A DNA stretch of 64,000 bases from Siphonodentalium dalli. Lineage: Eukaryota; Mollusca; Scaphopoda; Gadilida; Siphonodentaliidae. The translations under genes and the position numbers were made by a program. The first letter of the stretch is position 1; each line of letters begins with the position of its first letter. This document shows positions 12,995 through 25,379 of this stretch, piece by piece. The stretch is taken from NCBI GenBank assembly GCA_032622095.1, contig CP136068.1, positions 112,481,546-112,545,545 of the forward strand, read 5' to 3'. The notes under the pieces were generated by a model. It searched no databases. It worked only from the letters and a program-made list of their open reading frames with translations, and had not been told where the DNA came from.

Positions 12995-15080
12995 GTCCCA
13001 TTTCATTCCCACTGTCATGGCGCATGTCCACAAACTAGCACCGCGAGTATTGTTCTCTGCTGGGAGCTATTCGACGAGACGACTGCGGGACGTCACACAG
13101 TTTGCTTATGATCATGATCAAGAAGTGTGGGTAGTCGGTACATTATGGTCTTCTCCTTAGCAGATAGGCATCTGTCCAAGGGAATGAGACAGCTAGCTAC
13201 ATCCGAAACACTGCCGAAGTTGTCCACGTATGCCAATACGTTCGCTAAGTTTGTGAGTTGAACCATCTATTGAGGAGTGACTAGTTAACTGGGAAGTTCG
13301 CCATGTATACATGTCATTATCCCCACGGGGTATGAGAAAGACATACATAGAGATGACCTTCTGTAAGCTTGTATACTTATCGACCATATGCCTTTCTAGT
13401 TCAAGATGACGAACAAATCCCATATTTAGCAAGCATCTAAAATCTTAAGCCAGACACCGGGAAATTAATTGTTTGAAACGTTATGATTAAAGGGACCCTT
13501 CTCACAGGAAGTGTTGAATACTTTGTCGGTGTGAGCGACCTAGATTTATCAGGCAAAGAAATGGAAACTGGTCCAGATCATTAAGGACGTGGCAAATCAG
13601 AATCTTTTACCAGGTAATTGTTCTAATGTGGCTATTCGGCGCACCTACGGTTACGGCCATTATCGGCGCGAAGTGTCAAATGGATTTCGAAATGACACAT
13701 CGCTATATTAAGTGTGGGTTTTCGTACTTCCAGAAGGACCCGATCAATGTTATGCGTTTTGATACGTTTTAAGTTGAACTAATATATGGTTTGTGTATAG
13801 TTTCGTCCATACATATCGATACTATGACAAAAAGTTGAAATTTGTATGTGAATATATCGATTTCTTTTCAATTTCTGGCCTCCAGTTTACCTGCCATCTT
13901 GACCTTGAGTATCAATTGACAAACTCAAATGAATACTTCATACCAATATTCCATATCAACATGTGATGGTGGGTAGAATTCGCGAAACAGTAACGCCCAT
14001 CGTAAGAAAGTAAAGGAATGTAGGCGTGTTTTCAAAGATCGGTCGCCATTTTGGCCGCCATCTTAGATTTGGAAAACCATTTCTTGCATGGGATGAAAGG
14101 TAATTACTTCACCTCAGTATTTACAACTCAACTGTCAGCATGTGTGGAGTTTTCTCGACAATAATGCCCAATGATGTGAACATGAGGGAATTTCGGTGAT
14201 TTTTCAAAATTTGTCGGCCATTGTGGGCGCCATTTTGGATTTGGGGGACTTTTATTTGGATGCAATATAAGGAAAGTTATTCAACTAAGTGTTCCCAACT
14301 CACAATAGTAAGCAGGTGTGGAGTTGTTGTGACAATAACTCTCACTGATGTTAAAATCAGCGATTTTCGGTGATTTTTCTATTTCTGGCGGCCATTTTGG
14401 CCATCCTGGATTTGGGTGAATATTCCTCAATTCAGGTATAAGAGGAAGCCTAGCCCGAGTATCTCCTGCACATATATAATCATGGCTGGAGTAATAATAG
14501 CAATAACACTCATTGATTCGAAACAGACATTGCGTTATTAGCGTCGTTTTGGCTTTGACCGGATTATACCGGCATTTGGGAAAACGTGATATCGGACAAA
14601 AATATCCGCCAAGAAATGTATATTATGGTCCCCGTGTGTTCGCCAATGACTCTTCTAGACGATAAATGTATAAAATCGCGTCAAGGTGCCAACATTTTCC
14701 CACAGAGACAAACGAAAGGTGGTGAAAGGTCCGAAAAATAGCAATTTTCACATTTCGGCGGCCATCTTGCCGCCATATTGGATTTTTGTGTCGGATTTTT
14801 GGCTAATTTGTAAGGGTTGTATATTACCATAACGAATCGAACGGAAAACAAGACCGCATGTGACATCATCTTTATTATAACGGCGATCAAAGAGACCTGG
14901 TGCATATACAAAAAATGGCCGCCATGATGGACGCCATCTTGTCTGGAGTCTCTGCGGCCACTTTTTTTTCTTGTTAACAAGTGAAAAAAATTAGAGGAGA
15001 CCTTAAGGAAGAAAATTAGTGGGGTGAAGTTAAATCCTGGGGGGGGGGGGTGCAGAGGTCTACCAATATCTCCTGGACTA
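12995..15080 (-). repeat. right arm of 5.2-kb inverted repeat
   Basis: Reverse complement of 9863-12043 with the same order of landmarks. ATGGC boxes appear on the minus strand at about 14930, 14765, 14395, 14225, 14055 and 13890. The outer end is poly-G (about 15041-15050), then TACCAATATCTCCTGGACTA at 15061-15080. The minus open frame 14681-15181 is a by-product of the boxes and has no family match that I know. Confidence 0.9.
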
Positions 15081-15932
15081 AAATGATATAGACATACATG
15101 TATTACCTGTTTACTCTGTGCATATTTTCTCATTGAAGAGTGGTCGCGAAATAACATTGTAACAAACTTAACATAAGCCATTGGATTTGTTGTTTAATTC
15201 CCTGTCCAATCATTCAGGCTATGTATGCTATTATAGTTCGTATCGTCTTAACATATGCTATTTGTTTACATGTCTGATATATAGGATTCAAATAACATAA
15301 CGTCTACGTCAAGCGTCGATACAACAATACGAACGACTGACAACACCATTGCAGCAAATTAATTCTGGAAAAAATCCGAAGAAACGCAATTTCAAAATTC
15401 ACGACAAACGCCAATCAACTGTAAAGATAAAATGGTGGCTCCATTCTGGTAACGTCAAAGCACTAACATGTAATCCCACTAATAGTCCACCAGACAATGG
15501 ACCGTTCGATTGGATGAAATGTAATTGACTACGCGCAGGGAAACAGAGACGCAATACGATAAAGCTCCATTTAAAATACAGACTGCACCACCATCTCAAT
15601 ATTACAACATCGAAGGTTGTAACCTCACATCTGTGATCGTCACATTTCTCCTGATAATTGTTAGTAGAATATATTTTGCACGCATATTACATAATGGTTT
15701 GATTGTAACAGTCAAATTTTGAAGCTGACAGTCAAGATTTGTGCTCGCCATTCATATATCAAAATATGTTTCACGATATCATTCGTCATGTATGTTGATG
15801 CACCATATACAACGGTGTCCGGTGATATCAAAACCAAATCACCATGTATGTTTCGTAATATATTGTGTACCGTGCCTCGTGATATTGCTATACTATGTAT
15901 AAGCTTTCATAAAAATCTGCGTTTCATATTTG
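15081..15932. other. no recognised feature
   Basis: AT-rich intronic sequence. The short frames at 15399-15722 and 15719-16018 have no recognisable domain; the second runs into the hairpin module below. Confidence 0.5.
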
Positions 15933-16389
15933 TGACCCGCCATATCAAATCCAGTCGGAAGTCGGGATTTTTTTACCCTGTGCCAATGCATTCTCTTATA
16001 TATGCGAGTCGACCATAGGTCGCATCGCATATATAAGAGAATTCATTGGCCTAACAATTGTTTACAAATTTAATAATTTGTTCTTGTATTCTTTAACAAT
16101 TTTATAATTTCACCCATACAGAGCCCCAGACAAACATGAGCAGACGACACTCTTCTATGTGCTTCTATATATGTGTGAGGCTCCCTGCAGGGTAATGGAT
16201 GTTTTTTTTATTTTATGTCCTAAAAATTGTAAGAAACATTTATTTAAAAAACATGATAAAAAATTGTTAAGCCAATGCATTCTCTTATATATGCGAGGCG
16301 ACCTATGGTCGACTCGCATATATAAGAGAATGCATTGGCACAGGGTAAAAAAAATCCCGACTTCCGACTGGATTTGATATGGCGGGTCA
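15933..16389. mobile_element. pair of hairpin modules in opposite orientation
   Basis: Outer arms TGACCCGCCATATCAAATCC (15933) and its complement ending at 16389 enclose two copies of a hairpin module of about 75 bp, at 15979-16053 and 16271-16340. Each hairpin starts GCCAATGCATTCTCTTATAT and reads back to its complement. Total arm length is about 120 bp around a spacer of about 210 bp. The same hairpin occurs alone in the TTAA-flanked elements at 21.4 and 43.0 kb. Confidence 0.85.
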
Positions 16390-17108
16390 TATTTGTCACT
16401 TAATGTTGGCGTCATTTTTGTCAGTCGTATATAATAATCATTAATTAATTGATTTCCAATTTTTTTTTTTATAAATGGCGCACTCTTTTATTGCTATTAG
16501 CTTCAGGCCAATCATTTGTATCGAATATAGCGCCTTCTCAAAAACCAAAGTATCGAGCTTAATTTTGTCATGCATAGAATAAGATAAGCCCTATAATGCC
16601 AATTTATATTGTGCGTTGCTGTGCGTTGTTGGATATCGCGTATAGTATATATATAAAATGTTGTTAATTGTCCGATGTCAAGAGGAAGATGGCAATAGGT
16701 AAATCTGAGACTCATCGTGAGGACATCGCTGTGTATATCTGTTGTATCGACTATTATGTATATTCGGAAACTTGATATATATTATTGAAGAACTAATTCG
16801 GAACATTGTTGGCAAAGTGAGCTAACATAACACTGTGCACGACACTTGGCTATAACATGTTGGTATCAAAATGTGCCCAATAACATGGCAGCAGATAAAA
16901 TTGCATGAACCATGCATACTTTATACTCCGTAATATGAAAACAGGTTACCATACCACATGATTACACACTCAGAACAGCACATACTTAGAATCAGTTTTA
17001 CGCAAAAGCTGCGATTTAACAATGAACATGAACGCCATGTAAACAAGTTTGTACAACAGCAGGCAACAACTCATGGGTACAGCCTTATCCATAATATTGC
17101 AAACCTAC

Positions 17109-17153
17109 CTGGTTCAACCAGCAGTTTGTTGTAATAATCTGATTTTTCTCGTC
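17109..17153 (-). CDS. nicotinic acetylcholine receptor subunit, 45-nt exon
   Basis: This is a 45-nt microexon with a TTTCAG acceptor just above 17153 and a GTAGGT donor just below 17109. It encodes exactly 15 codons, DEKNQIITTNCWLNQ, the loop D segment of the ligand-binding domain. The tryptophan corresponds to the conserved loop D Trp on the complementary face of the binding site. A 45-nt exon at this position is the classical arrangement in nicotinic receptor genes, which supports the call despite the short length. Both flanking introns are over 12 kb, so gene predictors that rely on ORF length will miss it. Phase 0 at both borders makes it frame-neutral if skipped. Confidence 0.9.
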
Positions 17154-17394
17154 CTGAAATGATTAAAATCGAGATAAATTTCTTCAGGCAACATTGTTAC
17201 CAGGTCATCCACATTCTGGATTAAACTATTATACCTATTTTAAACTTTTATAGTTGGATATCACCGTTTGAGAATTCGATAATAGAGGCATAAACCACTT
17301 ATCATATTTAAAAAAAAAAAGGGTTCAAAACAGTGTCGTAAATATTGGTATCATACGTGTTTTTCGTGACACAGTTCAGTTGGCATAAATATTG

Positions 17395-17945
17395 TTCTGC
17401 ATGGGCGATTGTGGCTCCATGTAAATGTCATTTAAAAAGTCATACTGGTGCCGTTATTAAATAAAATAAACAGGCGCAAAAGATTGCAGAACGATATTTT
17501 TCTGGCGATTGTTCATACTGTTCGACTGCAATATTGTTTAGAGTGTGGATGTTGGCTGTTCACTGGAATTCGCGATCCCAACGTTTCCACACACAAAAAA
17601 AAGAGAAATAGTGGATTTAGTACTGTCAAATGCAGCTATATTAGTTTAATATAGCATGTTTGTTTTTGTGGAACAATTTAATCGGTCTAAATACTATTAC
17701 GAATGAGTGATTGTGTCTCCATGTTAATGGCTGTTAGAAAAGTAATTAGTGGTGCCATTATTAAATAAAATAAGCTGGCGCAAAAGATTTCAGAACGATA
17801 TTTTTCTGGTGACTTTGTTTTTGTTGCAGTATTGTTTAGAGCGTGCATGAGTTAAATTTGGCTTTGCACTGGAATGCGCGATCCAAAAGTTTCCAAAAAA
17901 ATAACAGATTTTAGTACTGTCAAGTTCAGCTATAATAGTTAAATA
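17395..17945 (+). repeat. direct duplication, two units of about 250 bp
   Basis: Units at about 17395-17655 and 17695-17945 share TTAAATAAAATAA, GGCGCAAAAGAT, CAGAACGATATTTTTCTGG and TTAGTACTGTCAA in the same order. They lie about 250 bp from the 45-nt receptor exon, on its upstream side. No coding content. Confidence 0.85.
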
Positions 17946-18914
17946 GTTAAATTCAGGATATGTCTGACCTGGTTACCGAGTACTCTAATGTGCTGCTAGA
18001 TAAATAACGAGCATTGTGTTCTTCATAGGAATTATTACCAACATTTATTTCACGCTCACCGCCGGGAAAATAAAATAGAAACAAAATTACATCGTACTTG
18101 CAATCAGCGGTTAAACATTGGTTTAAACATATTTGTATTGTCAAATAGTTATGGATGGACACAAGAATACAATGGATTGGGGACAGGTTCTGAAATACTT
18201 AGGTGGGCCTCCACTCCCTAAAACAACTATATATTTAAACATAAATTTGGTAATAATGGTGCGCTGCGATTATAATTCGAGGCTCTGAAGACATGTTGAA
18301 CGTAATTCAGTGTGAATACAACACATACGTTAGTATCCTAACACCATCACCACTGGAATAATGTAGCAATCAACTACGATTGTCGAAACTTTCAACCACA
18401 CCGACTGTACTATATTACAGAGAACACAACGTTTTAACTACGCACATATGTCGATATTTACTAATTTCAATTGACCATGGCATCAATTCAATTTGTTTAT
18501 TCTCTTAAATCAAAAGTACATGAGTATTGAGACATTTAACATATTTACATAGTATATAGTTGTATACATTATAACCATGGGGCAGGCGGGATTTCTGTAA
18601 TATGTACCATGCACACATGCCGTATATAACTATAGAACAACGATAATATTCTTTCTCTGTCTAACTAATACTGTTATCTAAATACGGTAGCTTAAATGTT
18701 TTCTCGGTTTTTAGTACTATTCTGCCCAGGGTAGCTTCAGTTGTCTCCATCGGACTTGCTCCGTTTTGGGCATTCGAACACAGTCATGGATTCGTGATGC
18801 TTTATTGATAACTCAATCATTCTATTGTGCACAAAATATAGAGTTATATAACATATTTACAGTGTATGTACATAGTGACATTTGGCTATCGAATTCGGGG
18901 TCCTTTGTTTGTGT
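17946..18914. other. no recognised feature
   Basis: AT-rich intron sequence with no repeat shared elsewhere that I noticed. Confidence 0.5.
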
Positions 18915-19450
18915 AATCATCATCATCATCATCGTCGTCGTCGTCGTCGTCGTCGTCATCATCATCATCATCATCATCGTCGTCATCATCATCGTGTTCA
19001 TCGTCCTACAACCACATTGTTATCGCCATCGTCATTATAGTCGTCATCAACGTCGTCATCACCTCCGTTGTCTTCATCGTAATCACCGCCCTTCGTAGTC
19101 TTTGTCGTCATCGTCCTCGTCATCTTCGTCGCCTCATCGGCATCATCATCGTCGTCACCATCATCATCACCATGCATTATCATCCTCATTTTTGTCGTCA
19201 ACATCTAAATCATCATCGTCAACATCATCATCATCGTTAACATCATCATCATCATCATCGTTAACATCACCATCATCATCACCATGCATTATCATCCTCA
19301 TTTTTGTCGTCAACATCATCATCATCGTTATTGTTATATATCTGTCGGCTCAACATTTCATCTTCGTCACCCTCATCGTCGTGATTACTAGCAACTCCAA
19401 CATCGTTATCGTCCTCGTCGTCTTTATCGTATTCGTCATCATTGAATTTA
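18915..19450 (+). repeat. TCA/TCG trinucleotide microsatellite, imperfect
   Basis: Mixed (TCATCG)n run with an internal duplication: CACCATGCATTATCATCCTC occurs at about 19168 and again at 19281. Poly-Ser/His and poly-Asp frames over it are artefacts. Confidence 0.95.
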
Positions 19451-19502
19451 TAATATCATCTTAATGGTCGCCTCTACTATCATCATAGGTATTTCTGCAA
19501 AC

Positions 19503-20205
19503 CTAATTTGATAAAAATCGCACAATTCTTCAAAATATATCCATTTTCCTCATTACGTAACGCATATAATTTGTCATAATACTTCCCTGGCAAATATTTG
19601 CATCTTAAAATTCTGAATTATGGGCAAACTAATATGAAATGGTATTCATCACAAGTTTGCGATTTACAGAATTGACAGTCTTTTGAATCAGTTGTTTTGC
19701 CCTTTTTAGTTTTTGATTTACCTCATCTTTCTGTTCCTATCGGTAGTCTGTGATTTGCTGTTCTTATTCTTGTTAAACATGCTAATAATCCCGATGGTAT
19801 AATCGATAGATATTTTTCTATGCCGAAGTTCATTTTAATTGTCCATGATAAAATTCGCCTCTACATGACCGTTCAATATCATTTTTCCATTATTCAACAC
19901 AACGTGTTCTACTCATTTCCTTAAATATTCCAAGTTCTAATTTACTAAGAGGATGCTGTGATTTCTCCCCATCCCACACTTGATAATATATATTATCTCG
20001 CTTATCCATGCTATCGATTTGTTACCCAAGTAATCGTTTTCATCCAGTTCTCTCAAAAGATTATATAACGTTCTTGCCAGTGCCGAACATTGGCCAGAAA
20101 CTAAACGCGACCAAAAAATATCTAAAATTCGATGTACGTGTTTTCTCCCAGATAATCGCATTAAATCATTTTAGCTGTTCTCGTGGTAATCTCCACAATT
20201 ATGAA
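19503..20205 (-). pseudogene. degenerate non-LTR retrotransposon, C-terminal part (Nimb/I-like)
   Basis: On the minus strand the open stretch 20161-19937 reads RLVSGQCSALARTLYNLLRE, then NKSIAWISEIIYIIKCGMG. This resembles the post-reverse-transcriptase region of Nimb/I-group LINEs (pattern: Trp-anchored helix before 'iL..cG'). Downstream, after several frame changes and stops, comes a zinc-knuckle-like CQFCKSQTCDEYHFILVC, one stop, then RCKYLPGKYYDKLYALR and YILKNCAIFIK. This order (C-x2-C, DE-HF, KYLP-YY, LKN-FIK) is the C-terminal signature of that group. The reverse transcriptase and endonuclease are absent. Assignment is from pattern memory and the clade is tentative; a dead copy is certain from the frameshifts and stops. 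Confidence 0.7.
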
Positions 20206-21235
20206 TTGATGGGTTATAAGTTTCAATAAATTTTCGTCATCGGAATACGCTATCACAACGTAGAAGCATTCAGAATACTAGTTGCTATACGATAGGAACT
20301 AAAACTGTGTGTCCTTCATATCCATGCCATAACTACATGCACATATTTGTCAATACATGTGCATGGAGCCTTTACTAAACTAAAAGTTTAGTTTACTAAA
20401 CTGTAATTATTTGGTGATAAACAATGATTGCGCTAACTATAGTTACAGCATGCATATGTTTACAACAATTACGAATTTTCTGCCTATTTTGATATAAAAT
20501 TTATGAAAATAACTAACTTTTGAATGTTTTGTTTTTGTTTTAATATTTGTATTAGGATCCTGATATGCATATCTCATAAATAAGTGTACACACATTAATG
20601 TATATCATATGACTCAATCATTATTAACGTTGGAAAGTATGTCATAAATCAATTTCATATGAACTACTAGTTCATATCACCTTTGATTGGTTTGTTGACA
20701 AAAAGTGTGTTCTGATTGGCTGAATGGCAGCCTGGGCCGAGCCGCATCTCTAACTAAATGCAGGTCAAATTCGTGCGCGTCAATCAACGCGATGCCGAAA
20801 TTCTCGCAATTATAATCTTGAAATATATAGTTTTGGACATTGTTATACGATAAATAGAATATGTAATTCGTATTTATCTAATAAACATACGATATAATGT
20901 CACAAACTGAGAACAGAATAGCGTACTATATCTTCGCGTGCATATTATTTCTGCTAGTTCACCAGGTGTAATTGGGCTTCCGGTGCAACGAAGTGACGTC
21001 ACATTAACCTACTGCCGATGTCATATAGCTATTTAGTGATTTGTGTGCGTTTTGGATATCATAATAAATTTATAGGTGTCATATGATAAATAGAATATGT
21101 AATTCGTGTTTCTCTCATATGATATTTATGAAACTCGTCACGAATTTTCAGTTTTCTCTCGCCGGAGGCTTGAGAAAACTGAAAATTCTTAGACTCATTT
21201 CATATCCTCTATATATGTAATATGATGGTCGATTA
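20206..21235. other. AT-rich spacer with a 17-bp perfect hairpin
   Basis: No gene seen. GAATTTTCAGTTTTCTC at 21142-21158 pairs perfectly with 21172-21188 around a 13-nt GC-rich loop. AAACTAAAAGTTTAGTTT near 20377-20394 is another small dyad. GATAAATAGAATATGTAATTC occurs at about 20849 and again at about 21084. Confidence 0.6.
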
Positions 21236-21407
21236 TTCTATTGAACATAAAAACTTTTGAATGTTTATTTGCTACTTCGATCTAAACCACTCAGTGGAGT
21301 GTTTAACATCACTTAAAGGACATCGCGTACAACAATCTTCTATCTTCAATCGACCAATTGAGGGTAGATGTCCATACTTGATCAGTGCACCGACAGTTGT
21401 ATATTAA

Positions 21408-21634
21408 CCCTTTACCCTTTTTTTTAGGCCAATGCATTCTCTTGTATATGCGAGGCGACCTATGGTCGACTCGCATATATAAGATAATGCATGGCACAGG
21501 GCATAACTGTAACAATCACAATGTGGTCAATGAGCCGGTTCCAATGATATCCATATTTGTATGGTTTTATTGAGACAGACCCAAGATAATTTAGGCTGTT
21601 GCAGCTTTTTTTGGCCGGTTTGTTGGGTAAAGGG
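21408..21634 (+). mobile_element. piggyBac-like MITE P, copy 1 (227 bp)
   Basis: Flanked by TTAA on both sides (21404-21407 and 21635-21638). Ends are CCCTTTACCC and GTTGGGTAAAGGG. A CCC-starting inverted repeat with TTAA duplication is the hallmark of the piggyBac superfamily (family knowledge). Inside is the hairpin module GCCAATGCATTCTCT at 21429-21498, then TCACAATGTGGTCAATG and GTATGGTTTTATTGAGACAG. The empty site is seen in the related sequence at about 29287. No transposase, so non-autonomous. Confidence 0.8.
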
Positions 21635-21669
21635 TTAAAGCGAAACTAATTGACTGACTGTATCTTTAA

Positions 21670-21985
21670 AGTGATGTGAAACACTCCGGTATGGTGATCA
21701 AATAGAAATGGAGATTAATCTTGTTCAAAGAAGTAATTTTTACAAATAGTAAATCTAAATTTACAACACACACGACCATTCTTATATATTAATTAAATGC
21801 AGTGACTGCCGATGGCGAAATCGTTTTCGTTAGTTTATCGCCGATAAAAGCATCCCGATTCGAGTAGTAAATATTTACAATTTAGTGTAGTTCAGACCAT
21901 GTTCTATATGGAGTGGTACGGTAGATTTGCTTGAGATTTTCGGTGATGTTAGTAGAAAGGTACACTCCTCCAGTTGGCATATAGT
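21670..21985 (-). mobile_element. TTAA-flanked repeat family A, copy 2 (truncated)
   Basis: Reverse-orientation copy of the 8998 element. It has TTAA at 21666-21669 and carries CACTCCGGTATGGTGATCAAA, TATATTAATTAAATGCAGTG and GATGTTAGTAGAAA. The far end is lost after about 21985. Confidence 0.75.
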
Positions 21986-22159
21986 CGGATTCCTTATGTC
22001 ATTTTGCATTTTTGGTTTGTTAAAAGCGATCTGAAAACGGATTATGTATGCCTAGTATGTGTGTTTTCAGGATTGACTTGTTTCCATTTTTGAATTTTGG
22101 CGGGTCGGTCTAAATCGGGGTCAACATAATTTAGAAAGCGTTTCGTATTGGCAGAAAAC

Positions 22160-22505
22160 GATGGATGGTGCCATCTGGCGTATGGTGATCGGTGCGATTT
22201 GAAAGTTCTCAATACTACTAGCTATGACCCTTACGTGTAGTTTTGAAAATCTTGATGTGATCAGTTCATTCTTGCTGGCTACAGTTGCGATCAAAATTTA
22301 ACACTGAGCCCTATGGAGATTCTAGTATTTTGGATAAATGGCGCCTTTTTGCGTATGATGATATGCGCGTACTGATATTCCTAAAAAATACTAAGTATGA
22401 AACACAGACATAGTTTTAAAAAGATTGGATGTGATCAGATGATTCTTGCTGGCTACAGTTGCGATCAAAATTTAACACTGAACCATATGGAGAATTTCGT
22501 GTTAT
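22160..22505 (+). repeat. tandem duplication, period about 175 bp
   Basis: GGCTACAGTTGCGATCAAAA followed by TTTAACACTGA appears at about 22278 and 22453, with ATGGTGCCATCTGGCGTATG and its variant ahead of each. A reverse copy carrying the same GCGATCAAAATTTAAC core lies at about 25165-25265. Confidence 0.8.
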
Positions 22506-25160
22506 GCTCAAACGTTGATTGTAATATCACTTATTGGCGATCCTGTGCAAATATATATAAAGATTAACACTCGTGTTTGACTCACTGTAACTATCCGTGA
22601 TTTAATAGTTGCAATATATGATATAGTTATGCCTCAAAATACAGTAATTGGCAAAAGTAAGTGTCGAATGGTTTTGTAATTTCGATAATATGCAGTTTGT
22701 TGAGTCAAGCGAAAATATTCATAACAAGACTGAAGTTTCACGATGTGATTAGATATTAAATTATTGTTTTATTTGATACTTGTCCGTCTTGTTGTCCACT
22801 GACTAGTTTTTGAAGCCACATCGTTGATCATAACGGGATGTAGTGTCACAAATACACAGGTATAGATGTTAGTTGTCCATAGTCATTAACTCCATCGTTG
22901 TCATCGGAGTCTATCCCACATACACTGGGAGATTCTGTGTTTTCGCAGGATTTGTGCTATTGACAAATGGACATTTCAGTGCAGCTGATATCTTTACTAT
23001 AGTAGTATAGGCTTTGCTTTCACACTTCCCACGCCAGTTACATTTGGCGAACTTCAGTACAGCGACTGAAACCCAACATTCACATCAATATTCTAACCAC
23101 AATTAATCTTCACGCTTCATGTATAGCTGTGACAATCAAGTAAATTCGAATTTCCACTAAAGTAGAGCTTAATGAGTAAAATAGATATAAACTATAATTG
23201 CATTTTCCTGCAACTTCCGAGTAGGTGCTTAGTAAAACCGTTACCAAGGAGCTATCGGGTGGCAAAGTCTCCCGATCTTATAATGATCAGTGACCTATGC
23301 AGAACATGCCTGCACAGTTTTAGACATACGTGTGCCCAACTTGGACACTGACTAAATTAAGCAAAAATACTCGTACACCATTGTGTTATTTGATTACTGT
23401 TGCTAACCTCAAAATAGACACTTGGTTCACTCTGATGGTCAGATATATCTCAAATTTCACATTTGGGTATCAACTGCATCGGAAATGCAAACACTGGCGT
23501 TGAATTACGACGATATAAGCTATAATTGCAATTTCCAGTCAATTCCCGGTAGTTGCGTATATAGGCTAAGTTTCTCGATCTTATAATGACCAATGGCCCA
23601 TGGGGCACAAACCTGTACAGTTCATACATGTGTCACCATTTGAACATAACCAATATCATCCAACTATAGACACTATATAATTTACGGGAAAATACCACGA
23701 CCCAGAGGGTTGATCGCCATGGGACGTCACGGTTCAAAGCCCAAGTATAGAACGATCCATTAAGCTAAGTCATGATACATTATGAAGGATGGTGGAAGGG
23801 TCCCCTCAACTATGTTCTTCAACTTTTCTAGTATCAATAAGTGGTATTCACGAAACCACCATGCACAACTTCCTGTCTCTTCGCGATCTTGTCGCACCAT
23901 TATCATGTCAGCCTAAGATATCTTGAACCCTCTCCTCACAATATAAACAATGCTGTACAATCCACGATATCGACGATTGTCCGTCCAGTAAAGGCACGTA
24001 TACGTGTTGCAAAATGAGAGCATTATAGTAAATTTTATCACCATATAATAATACAACAAAGTCATTGATTTTTGTTAGAACCCACAGTTCTCACACATGA
24101 CACAACTATAGAATTTATTACTTTTAATTTTGTAGTAGACATGGTGAAATTGACAACACGTGTCATTATTATTCATATGCACGTCTTTTTAAGCTTTGTC
24201 CACGCACTGTGTCGCTTGCATCTTAATGTGTTTTACTATATATAAGACCAAGCACATAATGCATATATATGTCTCCTTATAAATAAATTCTCTCCTTAGA
24301 AAGTGTCCAGAGATGTCTTGCCTATTTATACTGACAATTTATTTTTATTCTTGTGGCCAAGGATTTGAGGGAGTGATTTGTTATGTTGACCAAGGTGTTA
24401 ATTTAGTATATGTGTGAAACATGTATCCCGGGGGATGTATTGAGTGGACGGACAAAGTGACTTCTTTATCATCAGATTAACTTAATTTCAATTCCCAATT
24501 TGGATAAACCCGACCAGGATTTATAGAACAACAACTAATATATGTCCAGCAATGTTTAGCAATACATATGGACATGATAACATTTAAAAATTTGAAACAA
24601 TACCACCCTATTCACATATATGGCTAATCATATCATTGACCTGAGTTGTTGTAGTTGTTACATTGATGTTGGTCGGGTTTCTCCAAATGTATTACTAAAA
24701 CAGAATGATCCATAAGCACCATAGCTTGGCATGAAAATATATAAAATTCTATTTTAACAAACAGTGACTGACACTTACATAAATATTACTTGCAGATGTT
24801 TTACCACACACCTCCGTATTATGCGGTACTTAAATTCGTCCTGGTAATAAACATTAATTTTGTCAATTGATGAAAAAACACCATCAATCAATTTAAAACG
24901 ACATCCTGAAATTTTAGTCTTGATAAACATTACATTTGTAGAATAGTGGACTTTATCACTGAAGCACGTGATTGTGATGTATATAATTGATGTGAACCAC
25001 ATTGTTTATCAATTACTGTATCTGGTGGCCTGATAATATTGCAAGTTAATTTTGTAAAATCACATATAGTTACAGTAGATTACATATAAGAGCCATGCAC
25101 ATATGATAGCCATTAAGTTCCATCATTGTGAACATTTGAGTAAATTGTCAAACTCTATAT
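22506..25160. other. sparse region with one diverged duplication
   Basis: Segments at about 23188-23350 and 23513-23670 share GATATAARCTATAATTGCA, CGATCTTATAATGA and CTGTACAGTT and look like an old direct duplication. ACATATATGTCC-type dyads near 24539-24573 are short. No coding exon recognised; the minus frame at 24775-25002 is unassigned. Confidence 0.5.
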
Positions 25161-25379
25161 TGGGTTCAACGTTAAATTTTGATCGCAACTGTAGTACTGT
25201 ACCCACGGAGACTTATCTGACGACACCAATATTCTCAAAAATATATTTCAGAGTCATACTTGATATATGTGCATAACTTCGCACAATTCATGATAAGGCT
25301 AATCGTGTTTGTTAATATTTTTTTATAATCAGGAAACGCTCTTTAAACTCTTAAAACCGTCCAAACAATTTGTTTCAAC

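Noticed and set aside
14681-15181. 166-codon minus frame
   Set aside because: Lies in the right arm of the inverted repeat; same box-derived peptide, no domain.
18998-19464. Poly-Asp and poly-Ser/His frames
   Set aside because: Trinucleotide microsatellite.
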